Below are positions 53,397-61,998 of a DNA stretch of 64,000 nt, piece after piece. Made by a program: the position numbers and the translations under genes. Each line of letters opens with the position of its first letter. Position 1 is the first letter of the stretch. The notes below the pieces were generated by a model. The model worked only from the letters and a program-made list of their open reading frames with translations, did no database searches and was not told the DNA's origin. Source of the stretch: Arthrobacter cryoconiti (GTDB lineage Bacteria > Actinomycetota > Actinomycetes > Actinomycetales > Micrococcaceae); contig NZ_JAJJBU010000009.1 of the NCBI RefSeq assembly GCF_020905375.1, forward strand, positions 62,001 through 126,000, written 5' to 3'.

Positions 53397-54443
53397 ATGA
53401 CACACGTGATCCGCACGGCCCTGCTCGGTTTTGGCCTCGCCGGGAGTGTTTTCCATGCGCCGTCGCTGGAATTTTTGGAACAGTTCAGCCTCGATGTGAT
53501 CGTCACGGGAGATCCCGAGCGCCAAGCCGCCGCGCGCGCAGCGTACCCTGGCGCCACGGTCATGGACCGGGAGCAGTGGCAGCGTTTGAGTATGGCAAGC
53601 GTCGAAGAAGGGAACGTGGATCTTGCTGTGATCGCCACGCCCCCTGCAACCCATGTGGCACTGGCGCAAGCCGCGCTGGAAGTTGGATGCGCCGTCGTGG
53701 TTGACAAGCCTTTTACCGTCACCAGCGCTGAGGGTGAGGCCTTGATCGCGTTGGCCAAGGAGTGCGGCCAGGTGCTCACGACGTACCAAAACCGACGCTG
53801 GGACGCGGAATTTCTGACGCTGAAAAGGCTTTTGGCGGAGGGCGCTTTGGGAGAGGTGAGGCGGTTTGAGTCCCGGCTAGAACGCTGGCAGCAGAGCATT
53901 TCAAAGCAGTGGAAGGCGGAGGCGACGGCGGCCGACGGCGGCGGGATTCTCTACGACCTCGGCACTCACCTGGTGGACCAAGCTCTGCAACTATTTGGTG
54001 ATCCTGTGCGCGTTTATGGCGAGGCTGCCGCGCGGCGGCCGCAGGAATTGGCTGACGATGACGCCTTTATTGCTCTTGAGCACGCAGGCGGAGTGATCTC
54101 CCACCTCTGGATGAATCTGAACGCGCCGGTGTTGGGTCCCCGGTTGCGGGTGCTTGGCTCGCAGGGCGCCTATGTCAAGGCCATCCCGGATCAGCAGGAG
54201 GCGCAGATCCAAAGCGGAATTCTGCCGGGTAATCCTCTCTACGGAGTGGATCGGCAAGAAAATTGGGGTGTGCTTGTCGGCGCCGGTGGTTCCTTGCCAG
54301 TGCCAAGCGAGCGCGGGGATTTCACCGACTTCTATGTCCTCCTCGCTGACGCCATCAACAATGACGCACCGTTACCCGTGGACCCTGCGGATTCTGTGGC
54401 GGCACTGCGCATCATTGAGCAGGTACGCAGCCAGTTGGTGTAA
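53397..54443 (+). CDS. Gfo/Idh/MocA-family oxidoreductase
   Basis: 348 residues. NAD(P) fold: LLGFGLAGSVFHAPSLEFLE; the Lys motif is VVVDKPFTVTSAEGEALI. The C-terminal beta-sandwich contains GGGILYDLGTHLVDQALQLF with the catalytic His. It oxidises or reduces a sugar or inositol-like substrate; specificity unknown. An MFS transporter gene follows in the same direction. Confidence 0.92.
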   Translation: MTHVIRTALLGFGLAGSVFHAPSLEFLEQFSLDVIVTGDPERQAAARAAYPGATVMDREQWQRLSMASVEEGNVDLAVIATPPATHVALAQAALEVGCAVVVDKPFTVTSAEGEALIALAKECGQVLTTYQNRRWDAEFLTLKRLLAEGALGEVRRFESRLERWQQSISKQWKAEATAADGGGILYDLGTHLVDQALQLFGDPVRVYGEAAARRPQELADDDAFIALEHAGGVISHLWMNLNAPVLGPRLRVLGSQGAYVKAIPDQQEAQIQSGILPGNPLYGVDRQENWGVLVGAGGSLPVPSERGDFTDFYVLLADAINNDAPLPVDPADSVAALRIIEQVRSQLV

Positions 54444-54540
54444 TCGGGCGGGCAGGCTGTGCGGCACAGTATGCTGGGGCTGAGATTTTTCACTCAACGA
54501 CGGTTCTTTATTCAATGGCGTGTACGGAAATTTTGGGGGA

Positions 54541-55818
54541 ATGGTGAGCGAAAAAAGCTCCACTTCGGTGGGTGATGGGCAGGGGACCCATGAGGCGCTG
54601 CGGGAGCCTACCGTCAATGTCCGCAAACGGTGGACAACGTCAGTGGTCCTGGTCAACGTTGGAATCAATGCCGCATTCTTTGGCCCCCTACAGGTACTTT
54701 TGGGTCAGCAGGCCATCCACTTCAGCGAACCGGAAAAAGAAGGGATCTTGGCACTCGTGACGGGGGCTGGCGCTGCTGTTTCCCTCGTAGCAAACCCGCT
54801 ATTTGGCACATTCAGCGACAGAAGCCTCTCCCGCTTCGGTAGGCGGGTTCCATGGGTTTTCATCGGAGCGCTACTGGGCACCATCGGGCTGTTGGGGCTA
54901 AGTGTTGCTCCTTCAGTGGCGGCCATGACGGCGCTCTGGTGTCTTGTGCAGCTGGGCTGTAACGGCGCGCTGGCGGCCATCACGGCGGCTGTGCCAGACA
55001 GGGTGCCGATTAGCCAGCGTGGGAGCATCGGCGGCTTGGCTTCGATGGGTACTGTGGTTGGCATCTTGATGGGCGCCGCGATTGCCGCGGTGGTCTCGGG
55101 TAACTTTGCTGCCGGCTATCTACTGTGTGCTGTGGCACTAATTGCTGGCATGGTTCCGTACCTGTTTCTGTCCGACGACGCCGTCCTGCCCGCCTCGGCT
55201 CGCCCGCAATTTGCGTGGCGGACTTTTGTTTCCGGGTTCTGGATCTCCCCGGTCCGGTATCCCGATTTTGCTTGGGCGTGGATTACGCGCTTCTTGGTCA
55301 ATGTTGGCAACCATTTGGTGACCTTGTACCTGCTGTTTTTCCTGCGCGACGCGGTTGGCTTCGCGAACCCGGAATACGGTGTGCTGATCCTGACGGGGCT
55401 CTATGCGGTGATGACACTTTTCACAGCTGTCATTGGCGGCAAGCTGTCCGACAAGGTGGGGCGGCGTAAACCGTTTGTGATCGGTTCCTCGGCCATCATT
55501 TCTCTGGCTGCGCTCATCCTTGCGTTTGCGCCGACGTGGACGGGGGCGCTGATCGGGGCTGCCGTTCTTGGTATTGGATATGGCGCCTATTTGGCTGTCG
55601 ACTTTGCTCTGATCACCCAGGTCTTGCCGTCAGCGGTGAGCCGGGGCAAGGACCTGGGTGTCATTAACGTTGCGAACTCCCTGCCGCAAGTCATTGCTCC
55701 AATCATCGCGTGGCCGCTGGTAACCGTGATGGGTGGGTATGTCACCCTTTACGTGGTAGCTGCCGTGATCGGATTGCTGGGGGCAGTGTTTGTGGTCAAG
55801 ATTAAGAGTGTGGACTAG
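54541..55818 (+). CDS. MFS transporter
   Basis: 425 residues, about 12 helices. Features: NPLFGTFSDRSLSRFGRRVP, the loop 2-3 motif, and GGKLSDKVGRRKPFVIGSSA in the second half. Similarity is to sugar-transporter-like MFS proteins. The start is uncertain: GTG 54544 and an upstream GTG 54520 are in frame; GGGGGA precedes. It may supply substrate to the upstream oxidoreductase. Confidence 0.87.
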   Translation: MVSEKSSTSVGDGQGTHEALREPTVNVRKRWTTSVVLVNVGINAAFFGPLQVLLGQQAIHFSEPEKEGILALVTGAGAAVSLVANPLFGTFSDRSLSRFGRRVPWVFIGALLGTIGLLGLSVAPSVAAMTALWCLVQLGCNGALAAITAAVPDRVPISQRGSIGGLASMGTVVGILMGAAIAAVVSGNFAAGYLLCAVALIAGMVPYLFLSDDAVLPASARPQFAWRTFVSGFWISPVRYPDFAWAWITRFLVNVGNHLVTLYLLFFLRDAVGFANPEYGVLILTGLYAVMTLFTAVIGGKLSDKVGRRKPFVIGSSAIISLAALILAFAPTWTGALIGAAVLGIGYGAYLAVDFALITQVLPSAVSRGKDLGVINVANSLPQVIAPIIAWPLVTVMGGYVTLYVVAAVIGLLGAVFVVKIKSVD

Positions 55819-55855
55819 CTTCGCCGGTGTTCGTGGAGGCGCTCACCCCTTGGAT

Positions 55856-56626
55856 TTAGGCGAAGAAGACCATCTTCACTAGGGCGGCTGTTCCTACGAC
55901 GATAATGGTGGCACGCAACGCCATAGGCGGGAGCTTCCGGCCGAACTTGGCGCCCACCAGACCTCCGAACAGAGATCCAGCCGCGATCAGTGCCGTAACT
56001 TTCCAGTCAATGTAATGCCACGCCACGATCATGAACGTGACGGCGGCAATGCCATTGACCGCAGTGGTCAGGACGTTTTTGACGGCGTTGATTTGTTGCA
56101 GGGCCACAGTGGTCATGATGCCCATCAGCCCCACAATTAAGATTCCTTGTGCGGCACCAAAGTACCCGCCGTACATGCCGAGTACAAAAATTCCTACAAT
56201 CAAGCCCACCGCGCTGCGGGAGGGCCCGGGGTCTTCACCAGTGAAACGGCGCAGCGCCATTCTGCGTTGCAACACTGGGCCGAACGCCACCATGAGGATG
56301 CCGAGAACGATCAGCACGGGGACAATCGTGCCAAAGGCCGACGGCGGCAGCGTCAACAGCAGCAGCGCTCCGGCCAGACCACCTATCGCGGATGCCGGCA
56401 GCAGCCGTTTGATCATTTCCTTATTGGGTGCCAGTTCCTTCCGGTAGCCCCACGTGCCAGACAGCCCGCCAGCCACAAGTCCGATGTTGTTGGAGATGTT
56501 TGCGGTCAGGGGCGCGTAGCCAAAGAGCAGCAGGACCGGAAATGTTACAAGGGTCCCCGAGCCGACGACGACGTTGATCATTCCTGCCCAAAATCCAGCC
56601 AAGAATATCGTCATGAGTTCGAGCAT
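55856..56626 (-). CDS. TSUP-family (TauE/SafE) permease
   Basis: 256 residues, eight hydrophobic helices. The repeat motifs GMINVVVGSGTLVTFPVLLL and FGAAQGILIVGLMGIMTTVA mark the two halves. LKMVFFA-like C-terminus is typical. Sulfite, sulfonate or other anion export/import is known for the family; substrate unknown. Convergent with the MFS gene; CTTCGCC/GGCGAAG at 55819-55865 could form a weak terminator. Confidence 0.88.
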   Translation of the reverse strand: MLELMTIFLAGFWAGMINVVVGSGTLVTFPVLLLFGYAPLTANISNNIGLVAGGLSGTWGYRKELAPNKEMIKRLLPASAIGGLAGALLLLTLPPSAFGTIVPVLIVLGILMVAFGPVLQRRMALRRFTGEDPGPSRSAVGLIVGIFVLGMYGGYFGAAQGILIVGLMGIMTTVALQQINAVKNVLTTAVNGIAAVTFMIVAWHYIDWKVTALIAAGSLFGGLVGAKFGRKLPPMALRATIIVVGTAALVKMVFFA

Positions 56627-56740
56627 GTGCCGTCCTTGGTGGTGGGTTCATCGCTGCTCGCTTACTGGGACAAGGCGCATACTGTGCCAGCGATGACGGT
56701 GGGGAAGTTCCTCAAATTGTACTGTCAGTCCGGGATGGAC

Positions 56741-58153
56741 TTAGTCACGCTTGGCAACTTGGAAGCGCGCGTCTGCATGAACGGTGACGTAATGGGTGCC
56801 CGGGAATCGGGACTGCGCTTCCATTGCCGCCGTGTTGGAGGCAACGCCGGACCGAGAAGAAACATCGATGAGGACGTACTGCGGGGCCGGGTTCTTATTG
56901 CCGATCCAGTAGACGTTATGGCGGTCCACCAGGTAGCTCATGAGGGTGATATCTGTTTCCACAGTGACGCCCGCAGGAACTGCGGCCAGCGCGTTGGCGG
57001 CTTCGACGTTGTGTGTGGTGGGAAAGTTTTTGCCAGCATCGTTTAGCTTGCCAAAGGCGTAGTGGCTGGAGAGCGCGAGCGCAATGAGAGCGATGGCCAC
57101 GGCGGAGAGTAGACGCAGCTTGGCCGAATCAAGGACCTTGCGACGTGCAAGGGCATCGATCGCGGCGCAGAAGACCACAGGCATGAGCACGGCACTGTAC
57201 TGCCATTCCTGCCCCCAGTAATACTCAAGGTCGGAGAGGAAGCGCCAGGCCAGAGTGGGTATTACGATCAATGTCAGCGGAGAAAACAGGCACAGGCCAG
57301 CAGTGATTGCGACCAGCAAGAAAGTGGTCGCCACCTTTTCCGAGTTCAGCAAGGACAAAGGGTCGCTAAAGAGCGCGCCTAGATTCAGCTGGCTGGAGTA
57401 GGCCCAGCTTTCGCTAGGGTTCATGGATGGCAGAATCACCGCCGTCGAAAGCAGAAACCAGCCCACTCCCCAGACGGCCAACCACAGGCCGGCGGGCTTG
57501 CGTGATCGGTGAGCCATGACCAAACCAAGCACTAGTACGCTCAGGCCGAGGTCTTCCTTGACGAACACCAGCAAAGCGGCCCAGATCCATGCTTTTCGCC
57601 ATTTTTCCTCCAGCAAAGCGCTCAAGGAAAGCGCCAGCAGCGGCACGGCAAACGCGATTTCATGGAACTGCGCGTCCACCGCTGATGCCAGGCCCCAACT
57701 CAAGGCGTAGCCAATGCCCAGGCAGACACCGGGAATCCGGCCAAGGTGCTTGATAGCCAGGTTGCTGAGCACCACCACCGAGAGGGCAAAAAGCGCGTTT
57801 TGGACTACCAGCAAAGTGAATGCGCTAGGGAAAACGCGGTAAACCGGACCGAGCAGAACTAAGAGTGGGTGGAAATGGTCACCCAGCAGGTTGTAGCCAT
57901 CACCCTTGATACTGACAATTGGCGCCTGGAAATGCGCATAGTCCTTCGCCAATTGCGTGAAGATGCCCAGGTCCCAGGACCGGATGGCGTAACTGCTCCA
58001 CTGCAACCAGGAGAAGAGTGTGTAGAGAATAAAAGCCGATGCGCCTAGCAGGACCGCAGGCACCAGGGGGCTTCGCAGCTTCCAAAGGTTCCGCAGGTTT
58101 CGGGGAAACCGGTGTCCGGGAGTTGACTCTCGCGTGGCCGTTGGATCGACCAT
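56741..58153 (-). CDS. DUF2079 polytopic membrane protein
   Basis: 470 residues from ATG 58153; the longer frame runs antisense through the next gene and is rejected. DUF2079 signatures: SYAIRSWDLGIFTQLAKDYA, GDHFHPLLVLLGPVYRVFPS and VDAQFHEIAFAVPLLALSL, with about ten helices and a C-terminal soluble segment. Resembles GT-C-fold glycosyltransferases but no acceptor is known. Confidence 0.85.
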   Translation of the reverse strand: MVDPTATRESTPGHRFPRNLRNLWKLRSPLVPAVLLGASAFILYTLFSWLQWSSYAIRSWDLGIFTQLAKDYAHFQAPIVSIKGDGYNLLGDHFHPLLVLLGPVYRVFPSAFTLLVVQNALFALSVVVLSNLAIKHLGRIPGVCLGIGYALSWGLASAVDAQFHEIAFAVPLLALSLSALLEEKWRKAWIWAALLVFVKEDLGLSVLVLGLVMAHRSRKPAGLWLAVWGVGWFLLSTAVILPSMNPSESWAYSSQLNLGALFSDPLSLLNSEKVATTFLLVAITAGLCLFSPLTLIVIPTLAWRFLSDLEYYWGQEWQYSAVLMPVVFCAAIDALARRKVLDSAKLRLLSAVAIALIALALSSHYAFGKLNDAGKNFPTTHNVEAANALAAVPAGVTVETDITLMSYLVDRHNVYWIGNKNPAPQYVLIDVSSRSGVASNTAAMEAQSRFPGTHYVTVHADARFQVAKRD

Positions 58154-58247
58154 GCCAGTGGGCGCTCCGCTGATCTTCGCTGTGCTCACGCTTTCAATTC
58201 TAGGCCGTTGGATCCGGACATCCGTGCCGTTCTGGCAGGATGGGGGC

Positions 58248-58748
58248 ATGGACGCGCAGATTATTTGGACCATCCTGTGCGGTCTTGCCATCTTGGTAGG
58301 CGCCGCAGGGGTAATCGTCCCGGTACTTCCGGGTAGCCTGCTGATCGCCACGAGCCTGCTTGCCTGGGCACTGGCCATTGGAGAGCCCGTGGGATGGGTC
58401 GTGTTTGGAGTGGGCGTCGTCTTTGTTGGGGCCGGCATGGCTTCCAGCGCGGTTTTGACCGGACGCGTCATGAAGGAGCGCAAGATTCCAGGGCGTTCCC
58501 TTATAGTGGCGTTGGTGGTGGGGGTCATCGGGTTCTTCATAGTTCCCTTCGTCGGTCTCCTCCTCGGTTTTGCTGTGGGACTTTTTCTCTCCGAACTCCA
58601 GCGTCACAAGGCTTTTAAACCGGCGCTCTCATCCTCCGTGGCGGCCTTGAAGGCTACTGGGCTTGGCATGTTGGCTGAGTTTGGCTTTGCGTCCCTGGCC
58701 GCTGGAACATGGGGAGTCGGGGTACTGGTCTATTTTCTGGGCCGGTGA
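58248..58748 (+). CDS. DUF456 small membrane protein
   Basis: 166 residues from ATG 58248, with GGGGG just upstream. Several helices with the repeated LLIATSLLAWALAIGEPVG and VGFFIVPFVG-type (VGVIGFFIVPFVGLLLGFAV) pattern of DUF456. No specific function known. Divergent from the DUF2079 gene. Confidence 0.82.
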   Translation: MDAQIIWTILCGLAILVGAAGVIVPVLPGSLLIATSLLAWALAIGEPVGWVVFGVGVVFVGAGMASSAVLTGRVMKERKIPGRSLIVALVVGVIGFFIVPFVGLLLGFAVGLFLSELQRHKAFKPALSSSVAALKATGLGMLAEFGFASLAAGTWGVGVLVYFLGR

Positions 58749-58801
58749 TTGCTTTCACGGAGTGGCTTCCACAACAAGTTACCGACGGGTAACATGTATT
58801 C

Positions 58802-59350
58802 ATGCATCTGTTGTTCAGAACCCTCTTCCTTCTCCTGCGCTCCGGTCGCCGGAGCAAACTCTCCCTCTGGGATATTTCCTCCTGGCCCACTCGAGTGTGG
58901 CCTACTGACATTGACCTGGCCATGCACATCAACAACGGCATGTACTTTTCCCTCATGGATCTGGGCCGCTTTGATCTGATGCGACGCAGCGGGGTATGGA
59001 AACGGATGCGAGAACTAAAATGGAACCCGGTTGTGGCAGCCGAAACCATTTCGTTTAGAAAGTCCGTGAAGCTGTTCCAGCGCTACACGGTGGAGTCGCG
59101 GATCATTGGAGTCGATTCCAGAGCCGTCTATTTTGAACAACGCATGGTGGTAGACGGGGAAATATACGCCAGGGCGTACATCGCGACCCGCTTTATTGAC
59201 GAAAAAGGCCCTGTCAGCATTGAGCGGATCATGGCCGAGTTTGGCCCGGTACCGGCAGGTAGGGAGCTTCCCGATTGGCTCCACGGGTGGCGAGAAGCAA
59301 ATTCATTGCCAAGCGCTCGCCGCCCAGCGCGGCACCTGTGGTCGGCCTAA
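58802..59350 (+). CDS. Hot-dog thioesterase (THEM6-like)
   Basis: 182 residues. The hot-dog core begins VWPTDIDLAMHINNGMYFSL, with D-x-x-x-H-x-x-N in the catalytic turn, and GVDSRAVYFEQRMVVDGEIY in the sheet. The N-terminus is hydrophobic and basic. Acyl-CoA or acyl-ACP thioesterase activity is likely; RBS is weak. A second hot-dog gene lies 660 bp downstream. Confidence 0.85.
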   Translation: MHLLFRTLFLLLRSGRRSKLSLWDISSWPTRVWPTDIDLAMHINNGMYFSLMDLGRFDLMRRSGVWKRMRELKWNPVVAAETISFRKSVKLFQRYTVESRIIGVDSRAVYFEQRMVVDGEIYARAYIATRFIDEKGPVSIERIMAEFGPVPAGRELPDWLHGWREANSLPSARRPARHLWSA

Positions 59351-59432
59351 GCGCGTGAGCGCCTAGCGTCCAAGCACGCAGCGTCCAAGTGCCTAAGCGT
59401 AGTTCTCATGGACTCTTCAGCGAGTAGAAAAG

Positions 59433-59972
59433 CTAAGGAACTTGAACTTGTACACGCATGGCGGCCATGGGTCCTCCGCACTGCTCGGTGCCACCTACCC
59501 GGGTCCAATTTAGAGTTCTGGATTCCTGCGTCAGTAAATTGCCGGCCGTGTCAAAGACCCTCAGGGTCACGGCAGACGGGGGTTGTTCACCCATGACGAA
59601 AACCCACGAACCATTAGCTTCGCGCGCCAGAATGTCAGTCGCGTTTGGGGCATTCTTCGCAAACATAGGGTTGAGCGGAATGCACGTTGACCCCGCGCAG
59701 GCTGTAATGTTCGCGGCGCCTGCCACCGCGGACTGGCTGCCGGTCAGAGTGACTTTGAGCGTGTTCGCCCACGTGGCAGCCGGGCACGCGGCAGGGTCTT
59801 TGTCCAGCACGATTGCGCCGATGATGAAGGCCATGCACAGCGCTGCCATGATAGGGACGAAAACGAGTTCGACGCGTCGGCGGGTTGTTGGTGCTGCAGG
59901 CATGGGCTCATAATATCCAACCGGTCTGAACGTTTGCCGCATACTTCCAAGTCGGTAATCACGGGGCATCAT
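59433..59972 (-). CDS. Hypothetical membrane-anchored protein
   Basis: 179 residues from ATG 59972 (later starts at Met 11 and Met 24 possible). One N-terminal helix, VELVFVPIMAALCMAFIIGA, leaves the rest outside: a beta-rich domain with four Cys residues (CPAATW, TACAGSTC, EQCGG) that could form disulfides. No family recognised. Confidence 0.6.
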   Translation of the reverse strand: MMPRDYRLGSMRQTFRPVGYYEPMPAAPTTRRRVELVFVPIMAALCMAFIIGAIVLDKDPAACPAATWANTLKVTLTGSQSAVAGAANITACAGSTCIPLNPMFAKNAPNATDILAREANGSWVFVMGEQPPSAVTLRVFDTAGNLLTQESRTLNWTRVGGTEQCGGPMAAMRVQVQVP

Positions 59973-60012
59973 AATCTCCGTTTTGCTTCGTTGGCTCGGA
60001 TATCGTTAGCTC

Positions 60013-60498
60013 ATGACACAGGATGCAAGGCACGACGGCGGCGCAAGGCTCACCGTCCATGTCCCCATGCGTTGGGGAGACATGGACGCTTACGGGCACA
60101 TTAACAACGTTGCGGTAATGCGCATTCTAGAGGAGGCCCGGGTCCATGCTTTCGGGGCGCCGGCGGGCACAGGAGCGCCGGGGGTGGAAATGGAACTGCC
60201 GGTATTCGCCGACCTAGCGCCTGGCACGCAAGCACTGGTTGTCGAACACAGGGTGAAGTACCTGACACCGTTGAATTACAGAAACATCCCGGCACGGGTT
60301 GATGTTTGGGTCAGCGCCATCAAGGGGGCCAGCTTTACCATTGCCTACGCCATTGAGGACCCCGTAACGAGGGTGCGATGCGTCATCGCCGAAACGGTTT
60401 TAGCGTTCTTGCACGCGGCAAGTGGGACGGTTTTGCGGATTACTCCGGAGAAAAAAGTCCAACTAGAAGTGATGCGTGGTGCTCCTAACTTCCGCTGA
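60013..60498 (+). CDS. Hot-dog acyl-CoA thioesterase
   Basis: 161 residues. MRWGDMDAYGHINNVAVMRI is the 4-hydroxybenzoyl-CoA-thioesterase-type motif with catalytic Asp and H-x-N; LEEARVHAFG follows. RVDVWVSAIKGASFTIAYAI is the conserved strand. Likely cleaves acyl-CoA; physiological chain length unknown. Confidence 0.9.
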   Translation: MTQDARHDGGARLTVHVPMRWGDMDAYGHINNVAVMRILEEARVHAFGAPAGTGAPGVEMELPVFADLAPGTQALVVEHRVKYLTPLNYRNIPARVDVWVSAIKGASFTIAYAIEDPVTRVRCVIAETVLAFLHAASGTVLRITPEKKVQLEVMRGAPNFR

Positions 60499-60587
60499 TC
60501 AACGGTCCCGGTCCTGCGCCTAGACGGTAGTGACGCAACGATGACTGTGACAGGAAATTTTTGTGCCACAGTCCCTGTTCCACCAGT

Positions 60588-61238
60588 ATGAGCACACTAG
60601 GAATTATCGGAGCAGGACACATTGGCAGTCAGATCGCACGCAAGGCGGTGCAGTTGGGCTACGAAGTTGTCATTAGTAATTCACGGGGACCACAGACGTT
60701 GACCGACCTCGTGAGTGAACTTGGACCCCTCGCCAGCGCCGCAACGCCGGAGCAGGCGGCAATCGCCGGAGAGTTCGTCGTCGTGACGGTCCCCTTTAAG
60801 AATTATCGTGAACTCCCAGCTGCCGCCTTGGCGGGGAAGATCGTGATCGACACCAACAACTATTACTGGGAACGTGACGGTCGGATCTCCGCGCTGGACA
60901 AGGGCGAGGCAACCACGTCCGGAATGGTGCAAGAACACCTCAAGGATTCCCGCGTGGCAAAGGGATTCAACCACATCCCAGCCGCTGACATCACCACCAG
61001 CGGGAGTGCTGCCGGTACCGAAAATCGTCGTGCGCTGGCCACGGCCAGTGATTATGCTGACGCGAGCGCCTTGGTCACTCGCCTTTACGATGAGTTTGGC
61101 TTTGACACGGTCGACGCCGGCCCGCTCTCCGAGAGCTGGCGGGTGGAACGCGACCGTCCAGCATATGTGGTGCGGTCTAACGCGCAGGAATTGGCTGCCA
61201 GTCTTGCCAAGGCCCCGCGTTTGGTGCCGATGGACTGA
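60588..61238 (+). CDS. NADPH-dependent F420 reductase-like / Npd-type oxidoreductase
   Basis: 216 residues from ATG 60588. The Rossmann start is TLGIIGAGHIGSQIARKAVQ, then YEVVISNSRGPQTL and FVVVTVPFKNYRELP. Family members use NADP(H) and F420 or act as ferric reductases. Whether this host makes F420 cannot be seen here. A strong hairpin follows before the convergent RraA-like gene. Confidence 0.87.
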   Translation: MSTLGIIGAGHIGSQIARKAVQLGYEVVISNSRGPQTLTDLVSELGPLASAATPEQAAIAGEFVVVTVPFKNYRELPAAALAGKIVIDTNNYYWERDGRISALDKGEATTSGMVQEHLKDSRVAKGFNHIPAADITTSGSAAGTENRRALATASDYADASALVTRLYDEFGFDTVDAGPLSESWRVERDRPAYVVRSNAQELAASLAKAPRLVPMD

Positions 61239-61249
61239 TGGCGCACACT

Positions 61250-61277
61250 GGCCGCAGGGCGTTTCGACGCCGCGGCC
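61250..61277. terminator. Bidirectional hairpin with TTCG loop
   Basis: GGCCGC and GCGGCC arms plus GGCGT/ACGCC around a TTCG tetraloop make an 11-bp stem with a 2-nt bulge (AG). It lies in the 65-bp gap between convergent genes. Confidence 0.7.
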
Positions 61278-61303
61278 GGTGGCCCGTCACGGTCCAGCGT
61301 TGC

Positions 61304-61795
61304 TCAGGCCCCCTGTTCTGGGACTGCTGATTTTTCGATCAAAATACCATCCGCATCGGCATAAATAATGTCGCCGGGGGCGATCACCACTGTGCCAAGC
61401 CGAACGGGGACGTCCACTTCACCGAGGCCCGCCTTTTTGCTCTTGGCCGGATTGGTGCCGAGTGCTTTCACGCCCAGCGGGAGGGTATCCACCACCACGC
61501 TGTCTCGAATGGCCCCATTGATAATGACGCCGGACCAGCCATTATCCACTGCCGACTGCCCAATCATGTCGCCCATGAGGGCTCGCTCCAACGAACCGCC
61601 ACCGTCGATCACCAACACGGCTCCGTTGCCGGCTGTCCCCAGCAGGGCTTTGGCCAATGCATTGTCTTCAAAGCAACGAACTGTGCGGGCCGGACCGGAA
61701 AATGTCCTGATCGTGCCAAAACTACGGAACTGTAGGGAGACCGAGGCCAGCTCGCTGCCGCGTTCGTCGTAGAGGTCTGCCGTTGTGAAGGTCAT
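61304..61795 (-). CDS. RraA-family protein (ribonuclease E activity regulator-like)
   Basis: 163 residues from ATG 61795 with AGGAG 5 nt upstream; the longer ATG is not supported. TADLYDERGSELASVSLQFR, LLGTAGNGAVLVIDGGGSLE and the core GWSGVIINGAIRDSVVVDTL with the conserved G-x-R-D. Members either bind RNase E or act as 4-hydroxy-4-methyl-2-oxoglutarate aldolases; the two cannot be separated here. Confidence 0.88.
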   Translation of the reverse strand: MTFTTADLYDERGSELASVSLQFRSFGTIRTFSGPARTVRCFEDNALAKALLGTAGNGAVLVIDGGGSLERALMGDMIGQSAVDNGWSGVIINGAIRDSVVVDTLPLGVKALGTNPAKSKKAGLGEVDVPVRLGTVVIAPGDIIYADADGILIEKSAVPEQGA

Positions 61796-61998
61796 GGTGC
61801 TCCTGGGGATAGAGGGAGTAGGGGACTGCAGGGTCATTCACTGCCAGCATAGTCATGCACTTCTGGCGTCAGACGTTCTTTCCGCGCCCATCTGGGTAAA
61901 CTTGCCAGATCATCGGCCCTGCATTTCGATGGCACAGTTTCGATGGCACCGGCTCGGTGTGACTGTGGAGAAGGCCCACCTCCGGAAGGAAATCCAGC

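Noticed and set aside
56741-58540. 599-residue frame for the DUF2079 protein
   Set aside because: The first ~129 residues are antisense to the DUF456 gene, Pro/Thr-rich and unlike the family; ATG 58153 starts the real protein.
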